From Halobacteroides halobius DSM 5150 (lineage in GTDB: Bacteria > Bacillota > Halanaerobiia > Halobacteroidales > Halobacteroidaceae): a stretch of 64,000 nt of DNA. The stretch spans positions 2,232,001-2,296,000 of the forward strand of contig NC_019978.1 of NCBI RefSeq assembly GCF_000328625.1. The letters are read 5' to 3'. The notes beneath the pieces were generated by a model that saw nothing but the letters and a program-made list of their open reading frames with translations, had not been told where the DNA came from and did not search any database. This document shows, in pieces, positions 9,411-18,981 of this stretch; positions within the stretch are counted from its first letter, which is position 1; each line of letters begins with the position of its first letter. The translations under genes were made by a program, and so were the position numbers.

Positions 9411-10217
9411 TTAATCTTTAAAAGCTTTTACTAATTGAGGAGCTTCAGGATTGAATTTTCCATCTAGATAATAATCTACAATATTATTATCAAAAGTATT
9501 ATAAATTAATCTTAAATGCTCTAGTTTCCAATCCCTTGCTAAAAATAATTTTCCAGTTGATTTTTGTGATTCTTTAGGTAATTTTTCTCCTTTCTTTAGC
9601 AAACCTAAAATTTTTACTAAATCATCTGCTACCTGAACTACTGCTCTAGCTCCTACATCATGAATTCCATCTCCATATTTTAATTCTGGTCTAGAATGAT
9701 GGACTATTTCTCCCCCATCAAGTTCAGAACTTAAATAATGAATTGTCATACCAGCCCAATTAGGTTGCAAAAAATAAAAAGGCCAAAATAATGTAATACA
9801 TCCTCGATACCAGGGAGATAAACCTCCATGAACATTCCAAGAATAATCAGGAAATTCAGCTAACAAATCATCATTGATAATATGTACACCATAAGTTAAC
9901 ACTATATCTGGATTTTGTTTCTTAATCCATTTTTTAACCTTATCACTATTAAGCTTTTGTTGATTTATTTTTATTTTAGAAATCCCATGGAATTCTGAAT
10001 CATCTATTCTCCCAAAAATACTTCTTTCTGCTTCAGCTCGACCTTCAAAGTGACGAATAAAATTATTATGATCAATTTCATCCAATCCTTTAGGAGGTTG
10101 TGGTATAAATTCTTCTCGTTTTTCAATTAATAATCCAGTAAGAAAATTAGATTCTAGTAACTTCTTAGCTAAATATAAATGTCGACAGTGAGAACCAGTT
10201 AATAATAATACTTTCAT
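9411..10217 (-). CDS. Sugar N-formyltransferase (methionyl-tRNA formyltransferase-like fold)
   Basis: 268 residues. A formyl-transferase fold with the catalytic triad visible: Asn and His in WNVHGGLSPWYRG (about 138-150) and Asp in SSELDGGEIV (about 174-183). The YRG loop matches enzymes that transfer formyl from N10-formyl-THF to amino sugars. Placed at the end of the nonulosonate/rhamnose locus, it most likely formylates a 4-amino group of a nucleotide-linked sugar. Two candidate substrates are made nearby: the PseC product and the product of the VioA-like aminotransferase. It is too divergent and short to be the housekeeping fmt. Confidence 0.8.
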   Translation of the reverse strand: MKVLLLTGSHCRHLYLAKKLLESNFLTGLLIEKREEFIPQPPKGLDEIDHNNFIRHFEGRAEAERSIFGRIDDSEFHGISKIKINQQKLNSDKVKKWIKKQNPDIVLTYGVHIINDDLLAEFPDYSWNVHGGLSPWYRGCITLFWPFYFLQPNWAGMTIHYLSSELDGGEIVHHSRPELKYGDGIHDVGARAVVQVADDLVKILGLLKKGEKLPKESQKSTGKLFLARDWKLEHLRLIYNTFDNNIVDYYLDGKFNPEAPQLVKAFKD

Positions 10218-10221
10218 AACT

Positions 10222-11538
10222 TTAAACCTCCTCTTTAAAATATGGTCCTTTTAATAATCCTCTGCTCTTTAATATTTCAATTACATGACTTAATTCTAAA
10301 ATATTATAATTATAATCTTCAACTATCTGATATAAAGAATGCAAACCATCTGAATAATTAAGTATAGTTAAAACTTGATCTAGTTGATTTCTATTTTTTA
10401 TCACCTTATCTTTAAAATGTTCTTCATATCGTTTGGAATTTATATCAGGATATAAATCATATTGATCTAACTTAACTTCTCCATATGGATACTGATTAAT
10501 ATAATAACCATTCAACTCAAGTGCTTTAATAATCTGTTCTAATTCATTAACACTATGATGTAACGCTTCAATAGTCATTAACTCTTTGTTATCTAAAGAA
10601 GTATGGTATTCAGAATAACCATATACTAATCGTGCCATTTGTCCTATTGGAAGATTAAAACCAGGTGAACAATATTGTCGCTCATCAGAACCATAAATAG
10701 GAGTAAATGATCTAATCTTTCCTTCTGGAGTATTATCATCAACATTAAACAAATGTTTTACTATATTATCTATTGGACTATTCTCCTGCCTAGATAGTTT
10801 ATAACTAAGGTCTGATCTACCACCTATACAATTTAATATTAATCCTGAGTATAAATTTTCTTGTAGTTCTTTACCGAATCTATCTAAATAAGAAATGGCC
10901 CCTATAGTTTCTGGAGCAAAAACAAAGCGATATGTAAATCTTCGTTTAGACCAATTAGAAAGACGATTATATAAAAAAGCAGCTACAATTGGCCCACTTA
11001 ATTCATTATTAGCCATAGAAGGGTGACAAATATAGGAACTGATCAATATCTCTTTATTGCTTTCTCCTGGTAAAATAGCATGACCATAATTCAATTCTCC
11101 TTCAACTAACTCACTATCAATATAAGCATGATACTTACCAGGTTTAAGATGTTCATATGTACTGTGACGCAAACAAAATCCCCATCTTCTCTTATAATAA
11201 GATGTAACATAAGGAATAGCATCTGGTTGGTTAGGAATAGTATGAAGATGATCTTTAAGCTCTTCTAAAGGTAATTTTTTATTAATTGGAGTACTATAAT
11301 TTAACAAGTGAAGATTATGATTATTAAAATCTACAATCTTCTTTCCGTCAGGCCCTTTTAACCAAGCTTCCCTAACTCTCCATTCTTTAGGAATAGTCCA
11401 ATTAAGTACTTGAGTTCCAGTTTTAACATTAAACTTTTTTAATGGAATATATTCACTTAAAATTTCTAAGGTCTTTCGCAAGCCTGAACCAGTTATACTT
11501 CTACAGATAGGAAATAATTTATCAAATAGTTTATTCAT
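10222..11538 (-). CDS. DUF4910 (M28-like aminopeptidase fold) protein of a surface-sugar locus
   Basis: 438 residues. Starts LFPICRSITGSGLRKTL, the typical opening of DUF4910/DUF2172 proteins, then an M28 metallopeptidase-like core. Potential zinc ligands are visible: His in ICHPSMANNELSGP, Glu in FAPETIGAISY, Asp in YGSDERQYCSPGF, His in YSEYHTSLD. A C-terminal winged-helix-like tail (about 350-435) follows. Members recur in polysaccharide and sialic-acid-like loci, but I know no proven substrate; deacylation of an amino sugar is possible. Its gene ends four bases from the formyltransferase start, so the two probably act together. Confidence 0.75.
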   Translation of the reverse strand: MNKLFDKLFPICRSITGSGLRKTLEILSEYIPLKKFNVKTGTQVLNWTIPKEWRVREAWLKGPDGKKIVDFNNHNLHLLNYSTPINKKLPLEELKDHLHTIPNQPDAIPYVTSYYKRRWGFCLRHSTYEHLKPGKYHAYIDSELVEGELNYGHAILPGESNKEILISSYICHPSMANNELSGPIVAAFLYNRLSNWSKRRFTYRFVFAPETIGAISYLDRFGKELQENLYSGLILNCIGGRSDLSYKLSRQENSPIDNIVKHLFNVDDNTPEGKIRSFTPIYGSDERQYCSPGFNLPIGQMARLVYGYSEYHTSLDNKELMTIEALHHSVNELEQIIKALELNGYYINQYPYGEVKLDQYDLYPDINSKRYEEHFKDKVIKNRNQLDQVLTILNYSDGLHSLYQIVEDYNYNILELSHVIEILKSRGLLKGPYFKEEV

Positions 11539-11587
11539 TGCTTTAATCTCTTCTTACTGATGCATTAATTTCCCCTTTCTGGTTTAG

Positions 11588-11672
11588 TGTTAGGAACTAG
11601 TGTCTGTATCAGTTTAAGAAATTGACTAATATTAAGTTCTTTTTACTGGCACCCATTACTGACACTATCACT
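11588..11672. repeat. GT/AC-rich fold-back array at the 3' end of pseG
   Basis: On the coding (minus) strand a GT-rich arm (AGTGATAGTGTCAGTAATGG) covers the last codons of pseG; after about 35 bases comes an AC-rich arm (ACTGATACAGACACTAG, then CCTAACACTAAACC). The arms are imperfectly complementary. Confidence 0.6.
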
Positions 11673-12698
11673 AAGTATTCGTTCTACACATCTCTTAATC
11701 CCTTGTCCATCAACAAGGCTTTGAGCTTTTCTACTCATTTGATATCTTAATTTTGGCTTTTTCATTAAATCTATTAAAGTAGCTACTAATTTCTCTTCTT
11801 TAGTTTTATCCCAAAATCCTAAATTAATAATTATACCCTTTTCTTCCATAGTTTGAGCAGCTAAGATCTGGTTGTCTGCTTGTAATAATACAATTGCAGG
11901 TGTTCCCGTTGCAGCTAATTCATATAAAGTGCTCCCCCCTGCTGAGATTGCTAAATCACTCTTTAGCATTAGTTGGCTTATCTGAGTAATATTAAAATGA
12001 AGGGCAACTTCAAACTTACTCTCCTGCACCTCTTCAATAATTTTTTCTAGATTACTAAATCCAGGGCCAACAACAATATCAAGATGTAATTTATCTTGAT
12101 CAATTAAATTACTATCTATTTGATTTAAGGTTGCTAATACCCTATCAGTTAATTCTAAAGGATCACTACCTCCAAAGGTAATTAATATATTCTCTACCTG
12201 ATCTTTAATTACCTGCCTAGATAAATTAGTAAATTCTTCACGGAGTAAAGTATAATCTGTTCCTAATAGAAAATCTGTATTCCCATTCAAAGAATGGTAA
12301 TCTAAGCTAGGAGCATAAATATTGCCATTAATCATGATATCTGAAGGGAAAACAAAAGGAGCAAAGTCATGAATAGAAATTAATTTAGTTACTGTCTTTT
12401 TGAGTTCAAGTAAATAATTTTGATCTATTTGATAAGAGTCTGTAATTAAGGTATCTAACTTATACTTTATGACTATCTCTTTTAATTTTTCTATCTCCTC
12501 TTTATAATCCAGATTAGAAGAAATAGTAATCAGGTTAATATTATATTCTTGTAATAACTTCTCTACACTCTTCTCTTCCTTAGTTATAAAGAATATATCT
12601 ACCTCATCAGGAAAAGCTGTAGCTAAAGCTAGACAACGCATTAGATGGCCCATCCCGATTGTTGGCCCACCATCAACTCGAAAAGCTATATTCTTCAT
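11643..12698 (-). CDS. pseG: UDP-2,4-diacetamido-trideoxy-altropyranose hydrolase (PseG/SpsG)
   Basis: Cleaves UDP from the nucleotide sugar before the nonulosonate condensation step. GT-B-like fold, 351 residues, with the PseG opening FRVDGGPTIGMGHLMRCLALA (the G-x-GH-MRC loop holds the catalytic His) and a C-terminal donor-site motif SAGGSTLYELAATGTPAIVL. The ATG at 12698 is preferred over an upstream GTG at 12707 because AGGTG is correctly spaced from it. The last residues (SDSVSNGCQ) are encoded by a GT-rich array and are probably not part of the ancestral protein. Works with the pseI and cytidylyltransferase genes just upstream. Confidence 0.88.
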   Translation of the reverse strand: MKNIAFRVDGGPTIGMGHLMRCLALATAFPDEVDIFFITKEEKSVEKLLQEYNINLITISSNLDYKEEIEKLKEIVIKYKLDTLITDSYQIDQNYLLELKKTVTKLISIHDFAPFVFPSDIMINGNIYAPSLDYHSLNGNTDFLLGTDYTLLREEFTNLSRQVIKDQVENILITFGGSDPLELTDRVLATLNQIDSNLIDQDKLHLDIVVGPGFSNLEKIIEEVQESKFEVALHFNITQISQLMLKSDLAISAGGSTLYELAATGTPAIVLLQADNQILAAQTMEEKGIIINLGFWDKTKEEKLVATLIDLMKKPKLRYQMSRKAQSLVDGQGIKRCVERILSDSVSNGCQ

Positions 12699-12808
12699 AT
12701 ATATCACCTGCTTAATTTGGAATTCAATCCAAATAATATATCATCCTTAAATACTAATCTTTTCTACTTAGCCAATTCAACGGAGCATGATTGATAGCTA
12801 TTATCTGA

Positions 12809-13579
12809 TTATACCTTCTTCTGCTGCACCTTTCTATTAATTTGAGCTAATTCAGAATTATCATCCAATAATCTAATTACATCTTGAATATTAATTATTT
12901 CTCCTATTTGATATAGTCTTTGATAAAGCTCTTTTATCAATTTAAAATCATCTATTTCATCAACACATAATCTATAATTTCGTTTAAGATCTTCTTTAGG
13001 GTTATGACTTGTTATTTTAAATTTATCAGGATGGCGATTAATATAAAAGGTCACATGTTCCCGATAAGGATTATCTTTATTTTCTTCCTCTTTCAACACA
13101 AACTCTTCTACTTTTAATAAAGTATCAGAAGAAAAAATTTCTGTATCCAAACCCCGTGGGTATCCATTATCACCAACATTTAACCTGAAATAATCATAAT
13201 CAGAATTCAAAAACTTAGTAACTGCTTTATCAATAGTCATAGGGTCAATTAAAGGACAATCACCTGTAATCCGGACTATTACATCAGCTTTAAATTTCTG
13301 AGCAGCCTCTATATAACGAGATAAAACATCATCTTCTGATCCACGATAAAAATCAACCTTTGAGTTTTTGGCAATTTCTACTACTCTATCATCTATCTCT
13401 TTATCACTGGTAGCGATTACAATCTGATCTAATCTATCAAAATACTTTAATCTTTCAATCAAATGAGCCAACATTGGCCGACCTACTATTTCTTTAGCAA
13501 CTTTACCTGGCAATCTTGATGATCCCATCCGTGCTTGCACAATTGCAACTACTTTTTTGTTACGATTCATTCTTTTCAA
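12809..13579 (-). CDS. SpsF-type cytidylyltransferase (CMP-nonulosonate synthase candidate)
   Basis: 256 residues. Nucleotidyltransferase fold with QARMGSSRLPGKV near the start, a loop distinctive of SpsF/PseF-like enzymes as opposed to NeuA, which has PARGGSK. RITGDCPLIDP (about 104-114) carries metal-binding Asp residues. By position between pseI and pseG it should activate the nine-carbon sugar with CTP. The B. subtilis homologue SpsF is also paired with SpsE and SpsG. Two in-frame starts (M1, M4) lie close together; both leave the motif intact. Confidence 0.82.
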   Translation of the reverse strand: MKRMNRNKKVVAIVQARMGSSRLPGKVAKEIVGRPMLAHLIERLKYFDRLDQIVIATSDKEIDDRVVEIAKNSKVDFYRGSEDDVLSRYIEAAQKFKADVIVRITGDCPLIDPMTIDKAVTKFLNSDYDYFRLNVGDNGYPRGLDTEIFSSDTLLKVEEFVLKEEENKDNPYREHVTFYINRHPDKFKITSHNPKEDLKRNYRLCVDEIDDFKLIKELYQRLYQIGEIINIQDVIRLLDDNSELAQINRKVQQKKV

Positions 13580-13642
13580 CTCCTAGCTTACAAAAAATAC
13601 TTTATCTAATTTCCACAGATTACCCAACACAGTTTACAGACA

Positions 13643-14692
13643 CTATATTTTTTCCCACGTTATCGGTTCATTAGCCTCAATATCTTGCTGAGCTTCCCGA
13701 CCAATTACCAGGTCATAGTACTTAGGCTTTAATCCAATACCAGGCCTTAATATTTTAACCATATCCTCAGTTATCTTAGTCCCCTCTTTAATATCCTTAA
13801 TTGCAAATATACTCCGCCGTCCTCTCTGATAGTGAACTTCTTCAGACTCTACATGCTTCTTTATTGGACTACCTATAGCTGATTCGATTTCTCGAATTCC
13901 TGTTACCATCTCTTTTAATTCATCAGGCTCTAGAGCAAACTTATGGTCTGGGCCTGCTAAATCTCGATCAAGAGTATAATGCTTCTCAATAACCTTAGCT
14001 CCTCTTGCTACAGCTGCTATTGGTACATTAATTCCTAAAGTATGATCCGAATATCCTACAGAAACTTGAAAAGCTTGTTTGATAGTATCCATAGCTGCCA
14101 AGTTTACATCCTCCATAGGCATAGGATAATTAATCCCACAGTGGAGTACAACCACTTGTTCATTTCCTGTTTGATAAATAGCTTCTAAAGCTTCTTCTAT
14201 CTCTCCTAGATTAGCCATTCCAGTAGATAAGATAATTGGCTTATCTTTTTTCGCTATATATTTCAAGAAAGGGAGATCAATACATTCAAAAGATGCTATC
14301 TTAAAAGCTGGCATACCTAATTCATCCAGTTGATCAACAGCTTCATAATCAAAGGGAGTTGAAAGAAATATTAATCCTTTTTCCCTAGCATAACCTCTTA
14401 ATTCTGTCTGCCATTCCCGTGGTAGTTCTAAATCTTGATAAAGTTCATAAAGATGATCAGCAGTATCATATTCATCTCCTAATTTCATAACTTCATCTTC
14501 TGTCTTAGCAGCTATCTTATCTGCAGTAAAAGTCTGGAATTTTACCGCATCTACTCCTGCTTCTGCAGCTACATCAATTAATTCTTTAGCTCGATCTAAA
14601 TCTTGATTATGATTACTCCCTGCTTCAGCAATTATAAAACATGGTTGATCTTCTGCTATAGCTTTAGTCCCAACTTTAATTTTTTTACTCAT
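13643..14692 (-). CDS. pseI: Pseudaminic acid synthase-type NeuB family enzyme
   Basis: Condenses phosphoenolpyruvate with a six-carbon 2,4-diamino sugar to give a nonulosonic acid. 349 residues, standard length. The TIM-barrel has FIIAEAGSNHNQDLDRA (about 19-35), VKFQTF, KIASFECIDLP, ILSTGMANL and GYSDHTLG. The C-terminal antifreeze-like SAF domain (about 290-349) begins GRRSIFAIKDI. Family PseI/SpsE/LegI cannot be split by eye; the pseB/pseC pair in the locus favours pseudaminic acid. Overlaps the upstream HAD gene by four bases. Confidence 0.9.
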   Translation of the reverse strand: MSKKIKVGTKAIAEDQPCFIIAEAGSNHNQDLDRAKELIDVAAEAGVDAVKFQTFTADKIAAKTEDEVMKLGDEYDTADHLYELYQDLELPREWQTELRGYAREKGLIFLSTPFDYEAVDQLDELGMPAFKIASFECIDLPFLKYIAKKDKPIILSTGMANLGEIEEALEAIYQTGNEQVVVLHCGINYPMPMEDVNLAAMDTIKQAFQVSVGYSDHTLGINVPIAAVARGAKVIEKHYTLDRDLAGPDHKFALEPDELKEMVTGIREIESAIGSPIKKHVESEEVHYQRGRRSIFAIKDIKEGTKITEDMVKILRPGIGLKPKYYDLVIGREAQQDIEANEPITWEKI

Positions 14693-15357
14693 ATAATCTC
14701 CTCCAACTCATCCAAAGATTCAATCTCATAATCAGCCTCATACTTTTCAGATAGTTTCTTATTAATATGCATTCCTTGTTGTCTAATAATACGTACTGTC
14801 TTTAACCCTAATTTTTTAGCAGTTACAAAGTCTTTATCAGGATTATCCCCAATATATACCGCCTCCTGTGGACTAACCTCAAATTCTTCAATCATCTTCT
14901 GATATAAGAAAGGAGCAGGTTTGCGATTCTCTCTTCCATGGTCATCACTAACAAGAATATAATCAAATCTATCTTTAATCCCAAGAGCCTCTATCTTATT
15001 CCACTGAACTTTAGAAATACCATCTGTAATTAATCCTAGCTTATAATCCCCTGACAATCTATTGAAGGCTCGTTCAGCGTCAGGATATAACCTAAAACTC
15101 TCTGGTTGATGAATACGATATAGATTCACCATCTCTGGGACTTCTTTTAAAGATAATCCAAATTCTTCTAAGGCTAAATCAAAGGTCTGCCCTCTTCCTT
15201 CTTTTTTTAAAATAGATAATAATACTTTATAAAACCCTTCACTAGAAATAGGATATTTATCAGCAATATAATTACTAACTGCCCTAAATCCACTTTTAAC
15301 ATATTCTAATTCATGATATAAGGTATCATCTAAATCAAATATTATTGCTTTAATCAT
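14689..15357 (-). CDS. HAD-superfamily hydrolase
   Basis: 222 residues. Motif I IFDLDDTLYHE (7-17), motif II LITDGISKVQ, motif III/IV KPAPFLYQK and YIGDNPDKDF, all in the order of a C1-capped HAD phosphatase. It ends inside the start of pseI (ATGA overlap), and its stop-start coupling suggests a role in the nonulosonate pathway, for example as the 9-phosphate phosphatase or together with the ATP-grasp gene just upstream. The same ATP-grasp plus HAD pairing occurs as a fusion at 28949-30232. Confidence 0.85.
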   Translation of the reverse strand: MIKAIIFDLDDTLYHELEYVKSGFRAVSNYIADKYPISSEGFYKVLLSILKKEGRGQTFDLALEEFGLSLKEVPEMVNLYRIHQPESFRLYPDAERAFNRLSGDYKLGLITDGISKVQWNKIEALGIKDRFDYILVSDDHGRENRKPAPFLYQKMIEEFEVSPQEAVYIGDNPDKDFVTAKKLGLKTVRIIRQQGMHINKKLSEKYEADYEIESLDELEEII

Positions 15358-15478
15358 TTAAATCACCTCTTTTGAGCAATCGTTAGCTAATTAACAGCCA
15401 TCAAACTGATAAAATAAAAATCTTGTCCTCTTTTAAAACTTAAAATTAAAGGTTTTGCACTAGCTTCTAGCTCACAGC

Positions 15479-16447
15479 TCAAGACTCATGACCCACAGCT
15501 TTAAACAATGGCGTATCATATCTTAACATAGCTAACCCCTCTTTAAAGTCTCCAATAAATGGTTCTATATCTTTACCGTTAATCATTTCAGTAATCAACT
15601 TAGGATAATTAACTCCTGCTTGATAAGAAAGAGGAACTCCACCACCAAAGCGAGGATTAACCTCAATAAACTTAATCTCATCTTCTAGAGTAATAATTGC
15701 TTGTAAATTCGCCGGGCCAACTATACCTAAGCCTTCGATTATCTCCTTGGCCCACTTAATTAACCTCTCCTCTTTTACTGTAACGGCTTTACTTACTTCA
15801 CCAGCTCGGACTTCAATTCTTTTACGAGGGACAGCTGATAAAAGGTTTCCTGCTAGATCAGATAAAGTATCTATAGTATACTCTGTACCTTGGATATATT
15901 CCTGAATTACTATCTCCTCCATATGATCAATAAAGTAATCTAAACCTCTACGGTCTTTAGCTATAAATGTATCTTGACTACCTTGTCCAGAACGAGGTTT
16001 TATAAAGAGAGGAAAGGATACATTTTTTTCTTGTAACTGCTCTACTAAAAATGTCTCAGGAGTTGCGATTTCATGCTCCCTAAAATAATTATAAAGATTA
16101 TATTTATCTTTACAGAGATTAAATACTTTACTAGAAGATAATAGAAGTTCAACTCCTACTTGCTTGAAGGTATCCCGAGCTTGGCCCAATATACTAAATC
16201 CCTGTTCTAACAACGGGATTATCACCTTAATATCTTCCTTCTGACAAATATCTAAAATCCGGTCTATATAATTAGGAGCATCTATTCTAGGAGTTAAATA
16301 ATAGTCATCAGCCTGATATAAAGCTGGAGCTAAAGAACTATTATCTGTTACAATAACCTTACCACCTATTTTATGTAATTCTTCTTTAAATATTTTGGTT
16401 AAGGTTCCTCTACGGCCAATTGTTGTTATTAAAATATTAGTACCCAT
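15479..16447 (-). CDS. ATP-grasp ligase of a sugar locus (carbamoyl-phosphate-synthase-like)
   Basis: 322 residues. Starts with a Rossmann-like preATP-grasp domain (NILITTIGRRGTLTKIF), then the ATP-grasp core: FIKPRSGQGSQDT (ATP loop), EYTIDTLSD, and the metal-binding FIEVNPRFGGGVP. Such proteins join a carboxylate to an amine or other nucleophile; substrate unknown. The ATG at 16447 has AAGGTGA at the right distance; an upstream GTG at 16456 does not. The last residues (AVGHES) and stop are written in the low-complexity repeat GTGGGTCATGAGTCTTGAGC. Confidence 0.85.
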   Translation of the reverse strand: MGTNILITTIGRRGTLTKIFKEELHKIGGKVIVTDNSSLAPALYQADDYYLTPRIDAPNYIDRILDICQKEDIKVIIPLLEQGFSILGQARDTFKQVGVELLLSSSKVFNLCKDKYNLYNYFREHEIATPETFLVEQLQEKNVSFPLFIKPRSGQGSQDTFIAKDRRGLDYFIDHMEEIVIQEYIQGTEYTIDTLSDLAGNLLSAVPRKRIEVRAGEVSKAVTVKEERLIKWAKEIIEGLGIVGPANLQAIITLEDEIKFIEVNPRFGGGVPLSYQAGVNYPKLITEMINGKDIEPFIGDFKEGLAMLRYDTPLFKAVGHES

Positions 16448-16466
16448 TACTATCACCTTACTTAAG

Positions 16467-17297
16467 TTAATTTAAATAATCCTTTAAAGCCTCTTCCCAA
16501 TTTCTCATTTTATAGTCTAAACCTTGTTCTAAAGAATAATTCTGCATAACAGAGTACTTTGGTCTAGTAGCAAGTCTAGTAAATTCTTGAGAAGTTACTG
16601 GATTTACTTCTATTTCAGTCTCAGTATACTCAAATATTTTTCTAGCAAATTGATACCAAGAAGACTCTCCACTATTCGAAACATGATAAATTCCATATAA
16701 ATCAGTAGTAATTAACTCTTGAATTGCTTGAGACAGATCTCTGGTATAAGTTGGGGAACCAACTTGGTCATTTACAACATCTAATGATTCCTTTTTTTTA
16801 GCTAATTCTAACATTGTTTTAATAAAATTATTACCATCTTCTCCATATAACCAAGCAGTTCTAACGATATAATATCTATTTAATAAGTTCTTAACAAACT
16901 CTTCTCCCGCTAGTTTAGACTCTCCATAAATATTCAATGGGTTAGCTTGATCAAACTCTATATATGGCTTGTCCTTAGTACCATCAAATACAAAATCTGT
17001 ACTTATATAAACAAGTCTAGCATTACATTCTTGGCATGCTACTGCTACATTTCTAGTTCCATAGGCATTTACTTGGTAAGCTAAATTCATATTTTCTTCA
17101 CAACCATCCACATCTGTGTAAGCTGCGGCATGGATTATTATCTCTGGATTTAAACCTGCTATCTTATTTATTACTTCTTCTCCTTGAGTTATATCTAGTT
17201 CATCTATATCCCAAGCATAAACTTCATGCTCTTTATCTAATAATTTTTTTAAATCTAACCCTAACTGTCCTTTACCTCCTGTGATTAATATCTTCAT
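16467..17297 (-). CDS. rfbD: dTDP-4-dehydrorhamnose reductase
   Basis: Last step of dTDP-L-rhamnose synthesis: NAD(P)H reduction of the 4-keto group. 276 residues, extended SDR fold. Cofactor motif GGKGQLG (7-13), D-x-D-I-LDIT for nucleotide binding, catalytic YGESKLAGE (Tyr-x3-Lys) and STDFVFDGTKDKPY. Part of the rfbA-rfbC-rfbB-rfbD series, transcribed in that order on the minus strand. Confidence 0.95.
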   Translation of the reverse strand: MKILITGGKGQLGLDLKKLLDKEHEVYAWDIDELDITQGEEVINKIAGLNPEIIIHAAAYTDVDGCEENMNLAYQVNAYGTRNVAVACQECNARLVYISTDFVFDGTKDKPYIEFDQANPLNIYGESKLAGEEFVKNLLNRYYIVRTAWLYGEDGNNFIKTMLELAKKKESLDVVNDQVGSPTYTRDLSQAIQELITTDLYGIYHVSNSGESSWYQFARKIFEYTETEIEVNPVTSQEFTRLATRPKYSVMQNYSLEQGLDYKMRNWEEALKDYLN

Positions 17298-17363
17298 TTC
17301 AACACCTCTTTTTTACTACAAGTAACTAACCTTCAATAACTAGTTAAAATTTTTTAATCATTA

Positions 17364-18371
17364 CTAATCACTCATTACTGTCTCCCACCATTTGATATTA
17401 TCTAAGTACCATTGAATTGTATCTTTAATCCCTTCTTCAAAAGTATACTCAGGCTCCCAATCCAATTCATCTTGAATCTTACTTGAGTCAATAGCATATC
17501 TACGATCATGCCCTAATCTATCCTTAACAAAATTAATTAATGATTCTGGCTTATTAACTATTTTTAAAATAGCTTTAGTAATTTCAATATTTGTCTTTTC
17601 ATTATTACCACCTACATTATATACTTCACCATTTTTTCCTTGATGAAGTACTACATCTATTGCCCGACAATGATCTTTAACATAAAGCCAATCACGTACA
17701 TTTTTTCCGTCTCCATAAAGAGGTAATTCTTTATCAGCTAAAGCATTAGTCAAGAAAAATGGAATTAATTTTTCTGGAAATTGATATGGCCCATAATTAT
17801 TAGAACAACGAGTAATATTCACTACTAATCCAAAAGTTTCATGATAAGCCCGCACTATCATATCTGCACTAGCTTTACTGGCAGAATAAGGACTATTAGG
17901 TGCCAAAGGGGTGTCTTCTGTAAAATATCCTTCTTCTCCAAGGGAACCATAAACTTCATCAGTCGACACTTGTAAGAATTTAGTTGTTAATGACTCTACT
18001 TCGGCTTCTTTAGGACAATCTAACCAGTATTGCTTAGCAATATCTAGCAAGACTTGTGTTCCTCTAATATTGGTCTTCACAAAAATATCTGGGTCTTCTA
18101 TGCTTCTATCAACATGTGATTCTGCAGCAAAGTTAACCACATAATTAATATTATACTCAATAAAGATCTTTTCTACTAACTCTCTATTCGTAATATCTCC
18201 TTTAATAAACTTATAATTAGGGTTATTTTCTACCTCTTTTAAATTTTCTAGATTCCCAGCATAAGTTAGCTTATCTAAATTAATAATATGATAATTATCA
18301 TATTTACTTAACATATAATGGATAAAGTTACTACCTATAAATCCTGCTCCCCCAGTTACTAATATATTCAT
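17364..18371 (-). CDS. rfbB: dTDP-glucose 4,6-dehydratase
   Basis: Converts dTDP-glucose to dTDP-4-keto-6-deoxyglucose, the branch point for rhamnose and for 4-amino sugars. 335 residues with GGAGFIGSNFI (7-17), FAAESHVDRSI, STDEVYGSLGE and the catalytic YSASKASAD. The product can feed both RfbC/RfbD and the VioA-like aminotransferase at 27254-28390. The last codons (TVMSD then TAG) fall in a short GT-rich repeat (AGTAATGAGTGATTAG). Confidence 0.96.
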   Translation of the reverse strand: MNILVTGGAGFIGSNFIHYMLSKYDNYHIINLDKLTYAGNLENLKEVENNPNYKFIKGDITNRELVEKIFIEYNINYVVNFAAESHVDRSIEDPDIFVKTNIRGTQVLLDIAKQYWLDCPKEAEVESLTTKFLQVSTDEVYGSLGEEGYFTEDTPLAPNSPYSASKASADMIVRAYHETFGLVVNITRCSNNYGPYQFPEKLIPFFLTNALADKELPLYGDGKNVRDWLYVKDHCRAIDVVLHQGKNGEVYNVGGNNEKTNIEITKAILKIVNKPESLINFVKDRLGHDRRYAIDSSKIQDELDWEPEYTFEEGIKDTIQWYLDNIKWWETVMSD

Positions 18372-18390
18372 TATTATAACACCTGCCTAT

Positions 18391-18960
18391 TCAGTTATCA
18401 CGATTGAATTCCTTTAACGTTGGTAATTTCCTATCCTTATCTGAAAGCAATAACTGCTCTTTTGTAAGTTCATACTCCTCTAAAGGCCAATCTATATTTA
18501 TATCATTGTCATTCCAAATAATACCACCTTCACACTCAGGACAATAATAATCTGTTGTCTTATAAATAAATTCCATTTCTTCGCTTAAGGCCAAAAAACC
18601 ATGAGCAAACCCTTCTGGAATATAAAACATTTTTTTATTTTCAGCAGATAAGAGAACTCCAAAATACTCTCCATAAGTATTAGAATTTTCTCTTAAATCA
18701 ACAGCTACATCATAAGCCTGTCCCTTAATAACTCTAACTAGCTTTCCTTGAGAATGTTTAACCTGAAAGTGAAGGCCTCGCAAAGTTCCTTTTGTTGATT
18801 TAGAGTGATTATCTTGAACAAAATTCATATCCATGCCAATTTGAGCAAACTCTCTTTGATTATGGCTTTCCATAAAAAAGCCTCTATCATCTTCAAAAAC
18901 AGTTGGTTCTATTATGTAGAGATCATTTATGGAAGTTTTAATTTTCTTAAATTTAGACAT
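18391..18960 (-). CDS. rfbC: dTDP-4-dehydrorhamnose 3,5-epimerase
   Basis: Cupin-fold epimerase of 189 residues, the usual length. The catalytic His lies in GTLRGLHFQ (about 58-66), the family signature, with NFVQDNHSKS before it and YIPEGFAHGFLAL after it. Third enzyme of dTDP-rhamnose synthesis. Twenty bases separate it from rfbB and 21 from rfbA. Confidence 0.96.
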   Translation of the reverse strand: MSKFKKIKTSINDLYIIEPTVFEDDRGFFMESHNQREFAQIGMDMNFVQDNHSKSTKGTLRGLHFQVKHSQGKLVRVIKGQAYDVAVDLRENSNTYGEYFGVLLSAENKKMFYIPEGFAHGFLALSEEMEFIYKTTDYYCPECEGGIIWNDNDINIDWPLEEYELTKEQLLLSDKDRKLPTLKEFNRDN

Positions 18961-18981
18961 TATAAAATCTCTCCTTAACTC

